From Okapia johnstoni (lineage: Eukaryota > Chordata > Mammalia > Artiodactyla > Giraffidae): 64,000 nucleotides of DNA. A program made the translations under genes and the position numbers. This document shows, piece by piece, positions 22,771-35,924 of this stretch (position 1 is its first letter; each line of letters opens with the position of its first letter). The notes beneath the pieces were generated by a model, which ran no database searches, had not been told where the DNA came from, and saw nothing but the letters and a program-made list of their open reading frames with translations. Where the stretch lies: positions 71,688,501-71,752,500 of the forward strand of contig CM044316.1 in NCBI GenBank assembly GCA_024291935.2. The letters run 5' to 3'.

Positions 22771-25700
22771 TGTATTCATCATCACTAACCTATCCTGTAT
22801 AATGATGTTTTTCAGACTGATTATTATACACCTCAACCAGTCAAATATTTAATCCAAACTACTAGAGAGTTTCAGTTATTATATTGATTGATATAGAAGT
22901 CAATTTTTAGGTGAAATTTGAAAGTGTCTACTACCACAAGATGTATGAACACTTTCTTAGCGTCTTAAACCTTAACTTTCAATAGCTTTAGTACTTTTTA
23001 GGCTTGTTACATTTATAGTAACAGGTCTTTGAAGTCTAAGGGACAAAACTTTTTATTAGCAGTATTCTTCATATATGTTCCAAGATAAAACTGCTGGTCT
23101 TTGTTACAAAGACCTTAATTTTCTTAGAACAAGTGTCATTTCCATTTCTCCTCTTCACTAAATTTAGTAAAATATTATGACTCCATGGTAACTATTGAAC
23201 AGGCTACTGAAGAATAGAAAAACCAGCAGATGTATAATTCAATTATTTTTATAAAAAGTGACTTTACAAAGGAAATTTGCCTCCTAACACCATGCCAATC
23301 TTATAAACGTAAAATTTTATATGTCACAATACATTCTGTAGAGTCTGAATATATACATTTTCTTAAAAAAACACTCACAAAGAATTCTCTTATAATACAC
23401 TGGAATAACGGTTGACTGGCATTCTCAGCTAGACTAATCATCACTCATATACTTTGGGCTTTTAGTAAGGGGCAAATCTTGACCAAAGAAAGAAATACGG
23501 CCTATCAAGAAATATATGTTCAGATAGTACTATACCAGGCTTACAGTTCTTAGAAAATGTTTTAACTATGGATCTAATGTACCTTACTTCTGTCCAAATA
23601 GTGTTCTTCAATGACATCTGTATGAATTAAAGGGAAATGAGTAAAAACTGTCCTTCCCTTCTCTCCTTCATGCAAGCCCTGAAATATTTTTAAAATGTTT
23701 AATATTAGGAAGGGAGTTATATAAGCTCCCTGACAGTGTCAGATCACGCTGTCAAACATCTCTGCTCTAAACATATCACTGATATATCCAAATATCTTCC
23801 ATGAATCCTATTTATCTAAATTAATTCTACATTTTTTAAGCTATAATATGACCCTCCCTGTTCTGAACTGGGTTTCCAGGCCTATTTTCTACTACCTTCC
23901 TACATATATCCTATATCCTGTTCTTGTTTTGTACATGCATCTGCTCCACCAAGCTAGAACTGTAAGCCCCTTGGAAAGAACAATGCCTATGTCATTATCC
24001 TATACACAGATGGGGTCTGACAGTATCTATTGAAAGATCTACTAAGAGAACAGGTAATTAAAGATTATTATGATGATGATTTTACTGAACACTTTGACTG
24101 TCTATCAGCACGGCATTTTGATTTTGTAAAGTACCATAAGAAGTCATATCTTAAGGTCAATAGGATTGGGTGTATTCACCCTCGTTTTCTGTGCCGCCTC
24201 CTGAGACAGCGGTCTTCTCTTGAGAGGATACCAAGCCCCCTTCTTTTTTATGTTCTACTACCCCGTACCTTTCCTTCCCATCTCCACATGTGCAGATTCA
24301 CAGCTCAAAGATATGAAAGAATATCTCTGATATATTTACTCCTACTTGTTGATGCACTAATTAAACTTCAACGCAAATTAATTTTTAGCCTTTGTTGCTC
24401 TACTTGAACGTTAATTAGTTACCTATATTTTATAACTACTTTCTAGAATTTGGAAAGCATAACTATGCTTTTGATGGTACTTTAAACTTTTTATGTTTGG
24501 GTCTTGACTCTATATTGCAAATTCCATGGAGACCACAATAATGTCTTACACTCTCATTATCTAATGAAATCTCATTCAGCACCTTAGACTTAATAGCCAG
24601 GTGTTAAATAAATAGTGTTATAAAAACAACATTAAATTATCCCCATTTGTTTTACCAAAGAAGTTGTATTAATGAGAAAATGAAAAGCAACAGTTTAAAG
24701 ATTTTAAAAGAAGGATAAAAATATCACATTGAGCCATTACTTTTTATTCTGAATTTGTACAAAGGATTTAATCTTCAAACTAACCCTTTAGTTCTTAACT
24801 GAGCTGAATGGGACAATTTGATTCTTTATATATATCTCACATGATCGATCAACAAACTCTACTGGACTTAAATATATAATTTCAGGATATGGCTTTTTAT
24901 TTATATTTCATGATCATGGATAAGGACTTACTTATTCTGAGTTTCCAAAATATAGGCATCATATTTTACTGTAAGAATAGTAATCATAGAAAAAAGAAAG
25001 CTTATGTTATTATAATTAACTAGGAATCAATTTCTTTTTACTATAAAAACAGCTAATTAACTAGCCTCTAAGATTTTTCTGTTCTGTATTATCTCATTAC
25101 ATCTTCAAATACATTTGGTTTCAGGAATTAGATAAACAAGACCTTATTTTTCTTAAGTATATGTATCTGTTTCATAATAATAAGTTGGATTCTATACTTA
25201 ACACATGCATAAGCACCAGGTTTTCTAATTAATACTATTTCAAGTGAAGCAATCTTCTGTATCCACTTTTGCAGTTTTATTATACTCATAATTTTAAAAC
25301 TTTCAGAAATGCAAATGCTTGTTTTATACCGAGTTAACCTATAAAATTCTGGAATTCTAGAATCAGTCTCTTGAAATGGGAAAGCTTGAACAAATGACTC
25401 TCTAAGACAATTATCTACTTGTACTCTACTACTTAGTAAAAGCATCCTTTTCCATAAAGGAATATAACAGAATTCCTTCCAGTAAAGCACTCAAATCTTA
25501 CTGGAATTTTTTGGCTACTTGTCAATTACAGGATTCAGTAATTATATTTCAGTACTGAAAACCATATAAAAAATTAAGTTTCCTAGAATTTAAAAATTAT
25601 ACTCTATTAAATTTAGAATAATAAGAATTTGTATTTATTTTTATGTCATTTTCCTTTTTATATCATGTGTACTCTTAAAAAATACCTATAAGACTATTAA

Positions 25701-25785
25701 AATGTTAATAACTGTTAAATATTTCTAAAGTGATTATGCTTTATATGGTAGTTGTTAATTTTCAGAGAACTTCAAAGAACTTGGA
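22771..25785. other. Intron sequence, mostly unrecognised
   Basis: Long AT-rich stretch. An L2 3' end remnant is likely at about 23930-24030 (agaactgtaagccccttgga). The open frame of 125 codons starting at 24030 shows no domain or repeat-encoded protein and is probably chance. Confidence 0.4.
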
Positions 25786-25794
25786 GCAGGCCAT

Positions 25795-25905
25795 CTCACT
25801 GGAGTGGGTTGCCATTTCATTCTCCAGGGGATCTTCTCAACCCAGAGACCAAACCCGTGTTTCCTGCATTGGCTGGTGGACTTTTTACTACTGAGCCATT
25901 TTAAG
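25795..25905 (-). repeat. Bov-tA SINE fragment
   Basis: Antisense head and the start of the body only: gagtgggttgccatttcatt to ctactgagccatt. The 3' part of the SINE (the left part here) is missing. Confidence 0.85.
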
Positions 25906-26123
25906 AATGCCATTTCTTAAATGGAAAGCCATTTTAAGAAAACAACTAATTAAATACGAGAAGGTATAAGTATGTCAACTCACATTTGACTAACCACCTA
26001 CCACAGATATGCATTTTTAAACACATATAAACCGTAAATATTTGTGATTGCTTTCATCCATTTTCCAGTTGCATTCATTTGGGATTAGAAAAAATTGTTT
26101 ACAGATTTATCTTGTTTCATGTT

Positions 26124-26297
26124 ATTATTCAGTCACTAAATTGTGTACAACTCCTTTGTAACCCCATGGACTATAGCCCACCAGATTTCTCAGTCCACGG
26201 GATTTTCCAGGTTAGAATACTGGAGTGAGTTGCCATTTCCTTCTCCAGGGGATATTCCTGACTCGGGGATCGAACCAGTGTCTCCTGCTTGGTTAGC
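26124..26297 (-). repeat. Bov-tA SINE
   Basis: Antisense: tattcagtcactaaattgtg tail, Bov-A body, and B-box region gggatcgaaccagtgtctcc. It ends inside the head. No clear TSD found. Confidence 0.9.
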
Positions 26298-26300
26298 ACG

Positions 26301-26949
26301 AAGCTAATAACGTTAGCTAGGTAAGTCTGTGAATGTGTGAATATCTGTGTTAATTTTTGTATTGAGCGATACATAAGCAAACAACAGTCTACAAAGTATG
26401 TTTAGCCTTCGTGACATGGCTGAATTGGTTTCACAAAGTATATATTTAAAATAAATATCCATATTTAAGAAACGGAATAAACCATAGATTTAACTATAGT
26501 CAGAAACTGTATGAAGAAACCAGAGATATTACACACTCAAGACAAGGAAAACAAAATTACAGAAAAGAACATAAAGGTGTGCTTGTAGGGAAGGAGATGG
26601 TCGAGTTAGCGCTGTTTGGAAGAGTTTAATTTTTTAGTTAATTTATGACTTGAATGGTGATAGACGTTTAGTAATTATAAAGAGCTTGTGCATGCAAAGT
26701 AGACTCAGAATTCACAAAATTTTCATCTACTTTGCACACAAATGTATATAACATAGCATGCAATACTATCTCTTCCCTTGAAAAGGCCACATTAAAAATA
26801 GGTCACAGCTTCTGACAGAGATACAAACTGCCAGGATAAGGACTTGGAGCACAGCAGGAGTTCATGGAAGACTGGTAATGATGAGACCGCATTACTGCTG
26901 ATTCTCAGCTCTGCTGAGAAAGTTGGAATTCTCAATTCAGGCCAATGGC
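26301..26949. other. Intron sequence without recognised element
   Basis: No gene or nameable repeat seen. Confidence 0.45.
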
Positions 26950-27046
26950 CATCCAGCCCTATCACAATTTCTGTGTGGTCTTGGGTGAGTCACTTAAACT
27001 CTCTCATTTGATTAACAGCAATCCTGAATTGACTTTGCTCACAAAT
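26950..27046 (+). repeat. MIR fragment
   Basis: ttgggtgagtcacttaaact and the following ctctcatttgattaacag match the central part of MIR. The fragment is truncated by the adjacent Bov-A. Confidence 0.6.
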
Positions 27047-27056
27047 GTACTCTAAG

Positions 27057-27186
27057 ATCGGAGAAGGCAATGGCACCCCACTCCAGTACTCTTGCCTGGA
27101 AAATCCCAGGGACGGAGGAGCCTGGTAGGCTGCTGTCCATGGGGTCGCACAGAGTCGGACACGACTGAAGCTACTTAGCAGCAGCA
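27057..27186 (+). repeat. Single Bov-A unit
   Basis: ggagaaggcaatggcacccc to gactgaagctacttagcagc with an AGC tail. TSD gtactctaag (27047-27056) against gtactataag (27187-27196), one mismatch. Confidence 0.95.
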
Positions 27187-27301
27187 GTACTATAAGGTAC
27201 AATATAGCCATGATAGAATGTGCACATAATACATATTCCTACACTCACTGCCCTCATCTTCCTAAATACCTTTTACATTTTATTTTCTCTAAGACAACTT
27301 T

Positions 27302-27820
27302 TCCTTGGAAGAAAAGTTATGACCAACCTAGACAGCATATTAAACAGCAGAGACATTACTCTGCCAACAAAGGTCCATCTAGTCAAGGCCATGGCTTTTC
27401 CAGTGGTCATGTATGGGTGTGAGAGTTGGACGGTGAAGAAAGCTGAGCGCCGAAGAATTGATGCTTTTGAACTGCGGTGCTGGAGAAGACTTTTGAGAGT
27501 CCCTTGGACTGCAAGGAGATCCAACCAGTCCATCCTAAAGATCAGTCCTGAATATTCATTGGAAGGACTGATGCTGAAGCTGAAACTCCAATACTTTGGC
27601 CACCTGATGTGAAGAACTGACTCACTAGAAAAGACTCGGATGCTAGGAAAGATTGAATGCAGGAGGAGAAGGGGACGACAAAAGAGATGGTTGGATGGCA
27701 TCACCGACTCAATGGGCATGACTTAGAGTAGGCTCTGGGAGTTGGTGATGGACAGGGAGGCCTGGCGTGCTGCAGTCCATGGGGTCACAAAGAATCAGAC
27801 ATGACTGAGTGACTGAACTG
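27302..27820 (+). mobile_element. BovB LINE, 5'-truncated
   Basis: The last 519 bp of a BovB (RTE) retrotransposon, with a perfect 11 bp TSD, aagacaacttt, at 27291-27301 and 27821-27831. The frame from about 27380 gives MYGCESWTVKKAERRRIDAF, the C-terminal region of the BovB polyprotein downstream of the reverse transcriptase. A stop follows at about 27610. The tail ends gagtgactgaactg. BovB is known for horizontal transfer between vertebrates; this copy is an ordinary truncated descendant. Confidence 0.96.
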
Positions 27821-28687
27821 AAGACAACTTTCAGATTTTCATATGTCACAAAAGCTGAGAGATTAAAAATATGAGAATCTTTCAGAAAGAGGATTTATTT
27901 TAGAAGGGTGAAGGGTAAAACCCTCCAAAATATTGGTTTTACTTTTTCTTCACTTCATGTAGAAGAAAACTTGAAAGCATCGTCATGAAAATGAACCAGA
28001 CACTTGATCTCTGACAAATGAAGAGTGGCATGCAACCTCATACTTGCAGCATTATACTAGTTTGGAAAGACTACTCAACTAGACACCATTCAAAACTCTA
28101 AGAATGATTTTGAAACTGTCACTGTAATACCTCAGAGCAGGGTTCTCCAGCCTTTAAAATCCATTGCTCTAACAAACCTTTTCACTCCACCTTTTGTACA
28201 TAGCTGTCAGCTAAAACTGTTAGATTTTATCTTCTCTAGTTTTTAATATAAAAATAGTTATATCAAATATGTAGTTTCAATTGCCTAAACTCTCTTTCCA
28301 CAACAAGATTTTGATACACTGCCACTGAACTTTTCCATTTACTACCCTACTAGCCATATCCTAGATTTGTACAGGATATTTTTCTTACTCACAACATTAA
28401 TACACAGCATTACCAAAGTTAACTTAGAAAGCTGAGATAGCTCTTTTCCAGTAGTCATATAAAAAATTTTTAAAAGTATAACCAGAACAACTTTCCTTTA
28501 TGTTTTAATTACTTATAAATTCAGTAACTACATCACCAAAAATATACATATTGTTTCATTTATTATATGAATAAAATGATATCATCACGGCAGCAGGGAG
28601 TGGAAATGAGACAATGATAGGATCTTGTTCTGGCAGAACAATTTATAATTAATTTTTATACAAATGAATTATATGTATAGCTAACTC

Positions 28688-28783
28688 TTATTTTCCTTTT
28701 TTCCTCTTTTCTTGCTATCCCTTCCTCCCTCCATCCTTCCCTCTCTCCCATTCTTCCTTCCTTATTCCTTCTTTCCATCCAAC
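28688..28783. repeat. CT-rich low-complexity tract
   Basis: Imperfect (TTCC)n/(CCCT)n run such as cccttcctccctccatcctt. Likely length-variable. Confidence 0.8.
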
Positions 28784-29233
28784 ACTGGTTTTTGGCTGAG
28801 ACCACAATTTTGATAAGAAATAAAAATTGCATTACTCAGGAAGGAAGCTAATAAGTTTACTCTCCTCAAATGCCATTAGAGACTTCCTGAATAAATGAGA
28901 AGCACATTAATTTAAAAAAAAGAGAGAGGGTGCTTACATAAGCAACAAAAACAGATTCCGGTCTACATTATGTTTAAAACCAACCTGAATAATAAATGTC
29001 ATATATGGATAAGATCTATTAGAACACCTTGCACATCTATGACCAGTGGACTTCTTCAGTGCTGTGTTAAATAACAAACAGCAGGACATCCACCACTTCC
29101 CTTTAAGGTAATCCCATAACATACTGCATTTTAGTAACAGCGAACTTCTTTTGAATATAATCATTACTAAAACCTTCATTCAAAATCATTGCTTTATTCA
29201 TTGTCATAATAGTAGAATAGATGGGATGTAATG

Positions 29234-29297
29234 TACACACATAAACACATAGACATATGTGTGTGTATATGTATACACACACATGTGCATGTGTTTA
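29234..29297. repeat. CA/TG microsatellite with palindromic halves
   Basis: acacacataaacacatagac passes into tatgtgtgtgtatatgtata and then cacacacatgtgcatgtg. Alternating purine-pyrimidine sequence with internal complementarity. Confidence 0.75.
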
Positions 29298-30955
29298 ATT
29301 ATAAATGTATTACTGAATATATTTAATTTTATATAATTAGTTTCATATTTGACACACGGGCTTAAATTTTATACTTTATGTAAAAATCCATCTGTATCCA
29401 CAAGTATTCTGGTTCTGAAGCTCATTCACTATTTTTTTTTCCTTAACAAGTTTACATAAAAATTCCTCTTACAAGTTACATTTTAATTATAGTTAACCAT
29501 CAGCCTATTGACTCATTTTACTCATTTTAAAGGACAAAGAGAACAAACATTCTGGGGGCTATTTTTTGCTTGGTTTTATGTTTGTTTTGCATGACAATTT
29601 ATCTACAAGTCAGCAGTTTACAGTCTAAGCTTCAACCTTGAGAATGCTCTAAACAAATGATTTGGTCATTATGGAGCTAATAAATACCATTCAGAGTGAT
29701 ACGTTAAATAAAAAATATGTGACTTAAGAGATGAGATTTGGTAAAAATTGGTTCCTATTTCGATGACTCCTAGCATAGTACAGCCCCTGAAGTCAATTTA
29801 ATGTTTGTCAAAATCCACTGAACTTTATAGTGAGCATCTGGGTAGTGCTACAGTGCAGATGTTGAATGGAGTATCACAATAAAAGTACGTAACATCTCAT
29901 CTGGTTAATTACAGTACTTCATTGAAAAAATTACTTTCTGTAATTTCTGACTTAGTTTTGCCCAAATAAAAGCTGTTCACCTTTTTTTTTAAAGCACAGT
30001 TGTGATTGCCTACAAAACAAGCCCTCAAATATACTACAGGTTTTATTCATAGCTAAATAATTTTTCAAATTAAATATAAACCACTAATATAAAGCATTAT
30101 CTACAGGTCACAAAAATTAAAAACATCTCCATAAAAGAAACTTAAAATTCTGAATCTCTGGAAATGAGTGACAAAGTCTAAATGTAATTTATAACTTAGA
30201 AACCTCTATTTTCTCTCTTTTTTTTGTGGGAAACTATATTAGAGGGTAGTGTTTATATCAGAGGCTGGTCAAATATAAGGAACTGAGGGATCTGAAAGTG
30301 TTTATTAGAGACGTCATCTAAAAGTTTCTCCAACTGTTTGGTAACCAACAAGAAGCATTTTCTTTACCCATCTTCCAGGAGTCTCATCTTTGTCTAACCC
30401 TAACACACTCTCTATTCTTCCTAATTAATTCATTTTGGCTTCTATGTCACATCCTATTCTACCACTAGATGATTTTATTAGTGATACAGTTAACACATGT
30501 TCACTGTAGAAAAATCACAAAACACATGAGAGCCAGTAAGAAAATAAAAATCACCTGTAATCTCACCATTCAAAACTATAACATTTTTATATAAATTTTT
30601 AAAAATAAAAATGAGATTGAGGTATAATCTGTATAGGTTTGTAAAGTGATATTTCCATTTAGCAATATATCCCAAATAGCTTCCACTTTTCTAATTCCCT
30701 TCACATTTTTAGTATCTTAATTTTTCTCAAAAAAATTTTCTAAGTCCTTACTGCCTTATTACTGTAGACAAAAGGTCAGCAAACGTGTCGTGAAAAGAGC
30801 TAAATAGTAAACATTTTAGGCTTTGTAGGTTATATAGTCTCTACTACAACCATTTAACCCTGGTGTGGTATTGCAAAAGCTGCTACAGACATATACCAAG
30901 AATGGATGTGGTTATGTCTCAGCAATGTTCCCAACAAAATTTTATTTTTCACCCC

Positions 30956-33900
30956 AAAACAATTTCACCTTTTTCTCAAGTGCACACGGAACCTTCTCCA
31001 GAATAGATCACATCGTGGGCCATAAATCTAGTCTTGGTAAATTCAAAAAAATTGAAATCATTCCAAGCATCTTTTCTGACCACAATGCAGTATGATTAGA
31101 TGTCAATTACAGGAGAAAAACTATTAAAAATTCCAACATATGGAGGCTGAACAACATGCTGCTGAATAACCAACAAATCACAGAGGAAATCAAAAAAGAA
31201 ATCAAAATATGCATAGAAACGAATGAAAATGAAAACACAACAACCCAAAACCTATGGGACACTGTAAAAGCAGTGCTAAGGGGAAGGTTCATAGCAATAC
31301 AGGCGTACCTCAAGAAACAAGAAAAAAGTCAAATAAATAACCTAACTCTACACCTAAAGCAACTAGAGAAGGAAGAAATGAAGAACCCCAGGGTTAGTAG
31401 AAGGAAAGAAATCTTAAAAATTAGGGCAGAAATAAATGCAAAAGAAACAAGAGAGACCATGGCAAAAATCAACAAAGCCAAAAGCTGGTTCTTTGAGAAC
31501 ATAAATAAAATTGACAAGCCATTAGCCAGACTCATCAAAAAATAAAAGGGAGAAGAATCAAATCAACAAAATTAGAAATGAAACAGAGAGATCACAAGAG
31601 ACTGTTATCAGCAACTATATGCAAATAAAATGGACAACTTGGAAGAAATGGATAAATTCTTAGAAAAGTACTTCCCAAAAATGAACCAAGAAGAAATAGA
31701 AAATCTCAACAGACCCATCACAAGCATGGAAATTGAAACTATAATCAAAAATCTTCCAACAAACAAAAGCCCAGGACCAGATGGCTTCACAGCTGAATTC
31801 CACCAAAAATTTAGAGAAGAGCTAACACCTAACCTACTCAAACTCTTCCAGAAAATTGCAGAGGAAGGTAAACTTCCAAACTCATTCTATGAGGCCACCA
31901 TCACCCTAATGCCAAAACCTGACAAAGAAAACCTGACAAAGATGCCACAAAAAAAAGAAAACTACAGGCCAATATCACTGATGAACACAGATGCAAAAAT
32001 CCTTAACAAAATCCTAGCAAACAAAATCCAACAACATATTAAAAAGATCATACATCATGACTACGTGGGCTTTACGCCAGGGATGCAAGGATTCAATATC
32101 CGCAAACCAAGCAATGTAATACAACCACATTAACAAATTGAAAAATAAAAACCGTATGATTATTTCAATAGATGCAGAGAAAGCCTTTGACAAAATTCAA
32201 CATCTATTTATGATAAAAACCCTCCAAAAAGCAGGAATAGAAGGAACATACCTCAACATAATAAAAGCTATATATGACAAACCCACAGCAAACATTATCT
32301 TCAATGGTGAAAAATAGAAAGCATTTCCCCTAAAGTCAGGAACAAGACAAGGGTGCCCACTCTCACCACTACTATTCAACATAGGTTTGGAAGTTTTGGC
32401 CACAGCAATCAGAGCAGAAAAAGAAATAAAAGGAATCCAGATTGGAAAAGAAGAAGTAAAACTCTGTTTGCAGATGACAAGATCCTCTACATAGAAAACC
32501 CTAAAGACTCCACCAGAAAATTACTAGAGCTAATCAATGAATATAGTAAAGTTGCAGGATATAAAATTAACACACAGAAATCCCTTGCATTCCTATACAC
32601 TAACAATGAGAAAACAGAAAGAGAAGTTAAGGAAACAATTCCATTCACCAGTGCAACAAAAAGAATAAAATACTTAGGAATACATCTACCTAAAGAAACA
32701 AGACCTATATGTAGAAAACTATGAAACACTGGTGAAAGAAATCAAAGAGGCACAAATAGATGGAGAAATATACTGTGTTCATGGATCAGAAGCATCAATA
32801 TAGTGAAAATGAGTATACTACCCAAAGCAATCTATAGAGTCAATGCAATCCCTATCAAGCTACCAACGGTATTTTTCACAGAACTAGAACAAATAATTTC
32901 ACAGTTTGTATGGAAATACAAAAACCCTCAAACAGCCAAAGCAATCTTGAGAAAGAAGAATGGACCTGGAGGAATCAACCTGCCCGACTTCAGGCTCTAC
33001 TACAAAGCCACAGTCATCAAGACAGTATGGTGCTGGCACAAGGACAGAAACATAGATCAATGGAACAAAATAGAAAGCCCAGAGATAAATCCACGTACCT
33101 ATGGACACCTTATCTTCGACAAAGGAGGCAAGAATATACAATGGAGAAAAGACAATCTCTTTAACAAGTGGTGCTGGGAAAACTGGTCAACCACTTGTAA
33201 AAGAATGAAACTAGAATACTTTCTAACACCATACACAAAAACAAACTCAAAATGGATTAAAGATCTAAACGTAAGACCAGAAACTATAAAACTCCTAGAG
33301 GAAAACATAGGCAAAACACTCTCCGACATAAACCACAGCAGGATCCTCTATGACCCACCTCCCAGAATATTGGAAATAAAAGCAAAAATAAACAAATGGG
33401 ACCTAATTAAACTTAAAAGCTTTTGCACAACAAAGGAAACTATGAGCAAGGTGAAAAGACAGCCTTCAGGATGGGAGACAATAATAGCAAACGAAGCAAC
33501 AGACAAACAATTAATCTCAAAAATATACAAGCAACTCCTGCAGCTCAATTCCAGAAAAATAAACGACCCAATCAAAAAGTGGGCCAAAGAACTAAACAGA
33601 CATTTCTCCAAAGAAGACATACAGATGGCTAACACATGAAAAGATGCTCAACATCACTCATTATCAGAGAAATGCAAATCAAAACCACAATGAGGTACCA
33701 TTTCACACCAGTCAGAATGGCTGCTATCCAAAAGTCTACAAGCAATAAATGCTGGAGAGGGTGTGGAGAAAAGGGAACCCTCTTACACTGTTGGTGGGAA
33801 TGCAAACTAGTACAGCCACTATGGAGAACAGTGTGGAGATTCCTCAAAAAATGGAAACAGAACTGCCATATGACCCAGCAATCCCACTGCTGGGCATACA

Positions 33901-34550
33901 CACTGAGGAAACCAGAATTGAAAGAGACACGTGTACCCCAGTGTTCATCGCAGCACTGTTTATAACAGCCAGGACATGGAAGCAGCCTAGATGCCCATCA
34001 GCAGACGAATGGATAAGGAAGCTGTAGTACATACACACAATGGAACATTACTCAGCCATTAAAAAGAATACATTTGAATCAGTTCTAATGAGGCAGATGA
34101 AACTGGAGCCTATTATACAGAGTGAAGTAAGCCAGAAAGAAAAACACCAATACAGTATACTAACACATATATATGGAATTTAGTAAATCGGTCAAGATAA
34201 CTCCGTATGCGAGACAGCAAAGGAGACACAAATATATAGAACAGTATTATGGACTCTATGGGAGAGGGCAAGGGTGGGATGATATGGGAGAATGCCATTG
34301 AAGCATGTAAATTATCATACATGAAACGAATCGCCAGTCCAGGTTTGATGCATGATACAGGGTGCTCGGGGCTAGTGCACCGGGATCAGCCGGAGGAATG
34401 GGATGGGGAGGAAGGTAGGAGGGGGTTCTGGAAGGGGAACACATGTACACCCATGGTGGATTCATGTCAATGTATGGCAAAACCAATACAATATTGTAAA
34501 GTTAAAAAATAGATAAATAAACTAATTAAAAAAAAATAAAAAAGATAAAA
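30956..34550 (+). mobile_element. Bovine L1 LINE, 5'-truncated
   Basis: Begins within ORF2 just before the end of the endonuclease domain (SDHNAV, then a stop) and runs through reverse transcriptase, the C-terminal Cys-rich domain, the 3' UTR (about 34035-34500) and an A-rich tail (34501-34550). Similarity to remembered bovine L1 is high, so it is a relatively young copy. No 5' UTR, ORF1 or most of the endonuclease. Target duplication is at best aaaaca, consistent with insertion at an A-rich site in the surrounding DNA transposon. Confidence 0.95.
31000..34027 (+). pseudogene. Broken L1 ORF2 (reverse transcriptase and C-terminus)
   Basis: In order: end of endonuclease with SDHNAV followed by a stop (31096-31098); linker and RT N-terminal part (31156-32133), including [12 protein letters not shown]; catalytic-site region [16 protein letters not shown] at about 32464-32511; thumb/C-terminal part (32803-33639); Cys-rich segment [18 protein letters not shown] (about 33753-33806); end at DEWIRKL. 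Breaks: an apparent 4-nt deletion just before the FADD motif (near 32462), another near 33632 producing a stop after IQMANT, a 1-nt deletion near 33850, plus nonsense changes near 31096 and 31543. It cannot encode an active protein. Confidence 0.92.
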
Positions 34551-34578
34551 ACAGGCAGAGGGCTGTAGTTTGCTGACC

Positions 34579-35229
34579 CTGTATTCTAGATGACTGCTTG
34601 AAAGGAAATATTGCATATCACGATCTCTATCACCCATAGCTGAATATTTTACAGATTATCTTTACACTCAACCTTTTCTATAAATGTAGATCTATCCCAG
34701 CACATACCACCAAGGGGTATATTCATTTCCTTTGGTAACTGTAAGTGTGAACTCTTCAAAAGTGGTTGAAAATCATCCATGCCAGAACAGTACAAGAAAG
34801 ACTTGCCCAGCTCATTCTGTGTCTTAGAAACCTGTATTTCAATAGCAAAGTGGAAGGATGCTCTTCCTTCTCCTCTCTAGCCAACAGAAGTCCAAGTTAG
34901 TAACTTACTGACACAGAGAATTTTCATCCCTGTTTCAAATATATGAAAGAGAGAGAAATTGAGATCGAAGGAGTTGGAACAGCAGGAAACGTACAAGTTT
35001 ATACGCAGCCACATCCATGCTTTCCTCCTTCCCCAACGTGACAATAAAAGGACCTCCTCCAAAGGTCCCTCAATTCATTTATATTTGCTATGACTCTTAT
35101 TCCCTACTGCTTTGTCATCATGGCGCAAAAACTTTTTATTCTCTGTCTTCCTCTTTCCCTTCCTTCCTTCTCTTTTCTCTCCAACCCTCCCTGCTTTACG
35201 TGTTTCCTCTCATCAGCATTTAACCTACC
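34579..35229. other. Intron sequence without recognised element
   Basis: No gene seen. The right part (35140-35220) is CT-rich. Confidence 0.45.
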
Positions 35230-35474
35230 ATTTGCTTATCTTAGAAGGTCTGGCCTTTCCTAAATCTCAAAACAGTACTTGCCTATGGCCCTACTCTCCT
35301 TTTCACACCCCAGTTTCATGAAAGAATTGTCTACACTTCCCTTTTCTCATTTTTCTCATTTATTCCTCAATCCACTGCAATAGGTTTTTGCTCCCATTTG
35401 ATTCACAAAAACTGACTAAAGTTGTCAGTGAAACCCTTATTTTTAAATCCACCTGTCACTTTCATCACTTATCT

Positions 35475-35924
35475 TGCTGGTCAAAGCATAAACTGCATAG
35501 TCAAATTATCGGAGCTCAAATCTTGATTCTATTAGCCAAGTTTTCTTGGGCAAGTTACTTAGCCTCTCTGTACCTCACTTACCGCATCTGGAAAACTGGG
35601 ATATGTTAATACCTAGTTCAAAGAATTGTGATAAAAATTAATACAGCATTGCAAACCTGTTTCCAAGAGAGCTTAGTCCACAGTATCCTATATATGAAAA
35701 GTGAAAGTCACTCAGTCGTGTCCAACTCTGCAACTTCATGGACTATACAGTCCATGGAATTCTCCAGGCCAGAATACTGGAGTGGGTAGCCTTTCCCTTC
35801 TCCAGGGGATCTTCCCAACCCAGGGATTGAACCCAGGTCTCCCGCACTGCAGGCATATTTTTTACCAGCTGAGCTGCTGAGAGGTCTAATAACTAACAAC
35901 CTCTATATAAATGTTAATTATTAC
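35475..35924 (+). repeat. MIR SINE inside L2, itself split by Bov-tA
   Basis: cttgggcaagttacttagcc and ctctctgtacctcacttacc are MIR core and 3' sequence. After the Bov-tA (35700-35888) the MIR end resumes as tataaatgttaattattac. This gives the order L2, then MIR, then Bov-tA. Confidence 0.78.
35700..35888 (-). repeat. Bov-tA SINE
   Basis: Antisense copy: gtgaaagtcactcagtcgtg, body, cagggattgaacccaggtct B-box region, and head accagctgagctgctgagag. The last 15 bases differ from the usual Bov-tA head and form a perfect inverted repeat with L2 sequence at 35925-35939. Confidence 0.93.

Larger units (their letters stand above)
27832..30770. other. Intron sequence, mostly unrecognised
   Basis: AT-rich stretch with only simple-sequence patches (listed separately). 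No gene or nameable transposon seen. Confidence 0.45.
30774..34578. mobile_element. hAT-like DNA transposon, split by L1
   Basis: Terminal inverted repeats ggtcagcaaac (30774-30784) and gtttgctgacc (34568-34578) are exact complements. Interior words (cattttaggctttgtaggtt, gatgtggttatgtctcagca, then aaaacaggcagagggctgta after the L1) follow a well-known non-autonomous mammalian element. The L1 at 30956-34550 sits inside it, so about 210 bp of the original transposon remains. The family name is not asserted. Confidence 0.72.

Noticed and set aside
24030..24407. 125-codon plus-strand open frame
   Set aside because: No recognisable family, no splice signals fitting an exon. Likely chance in a long intron.
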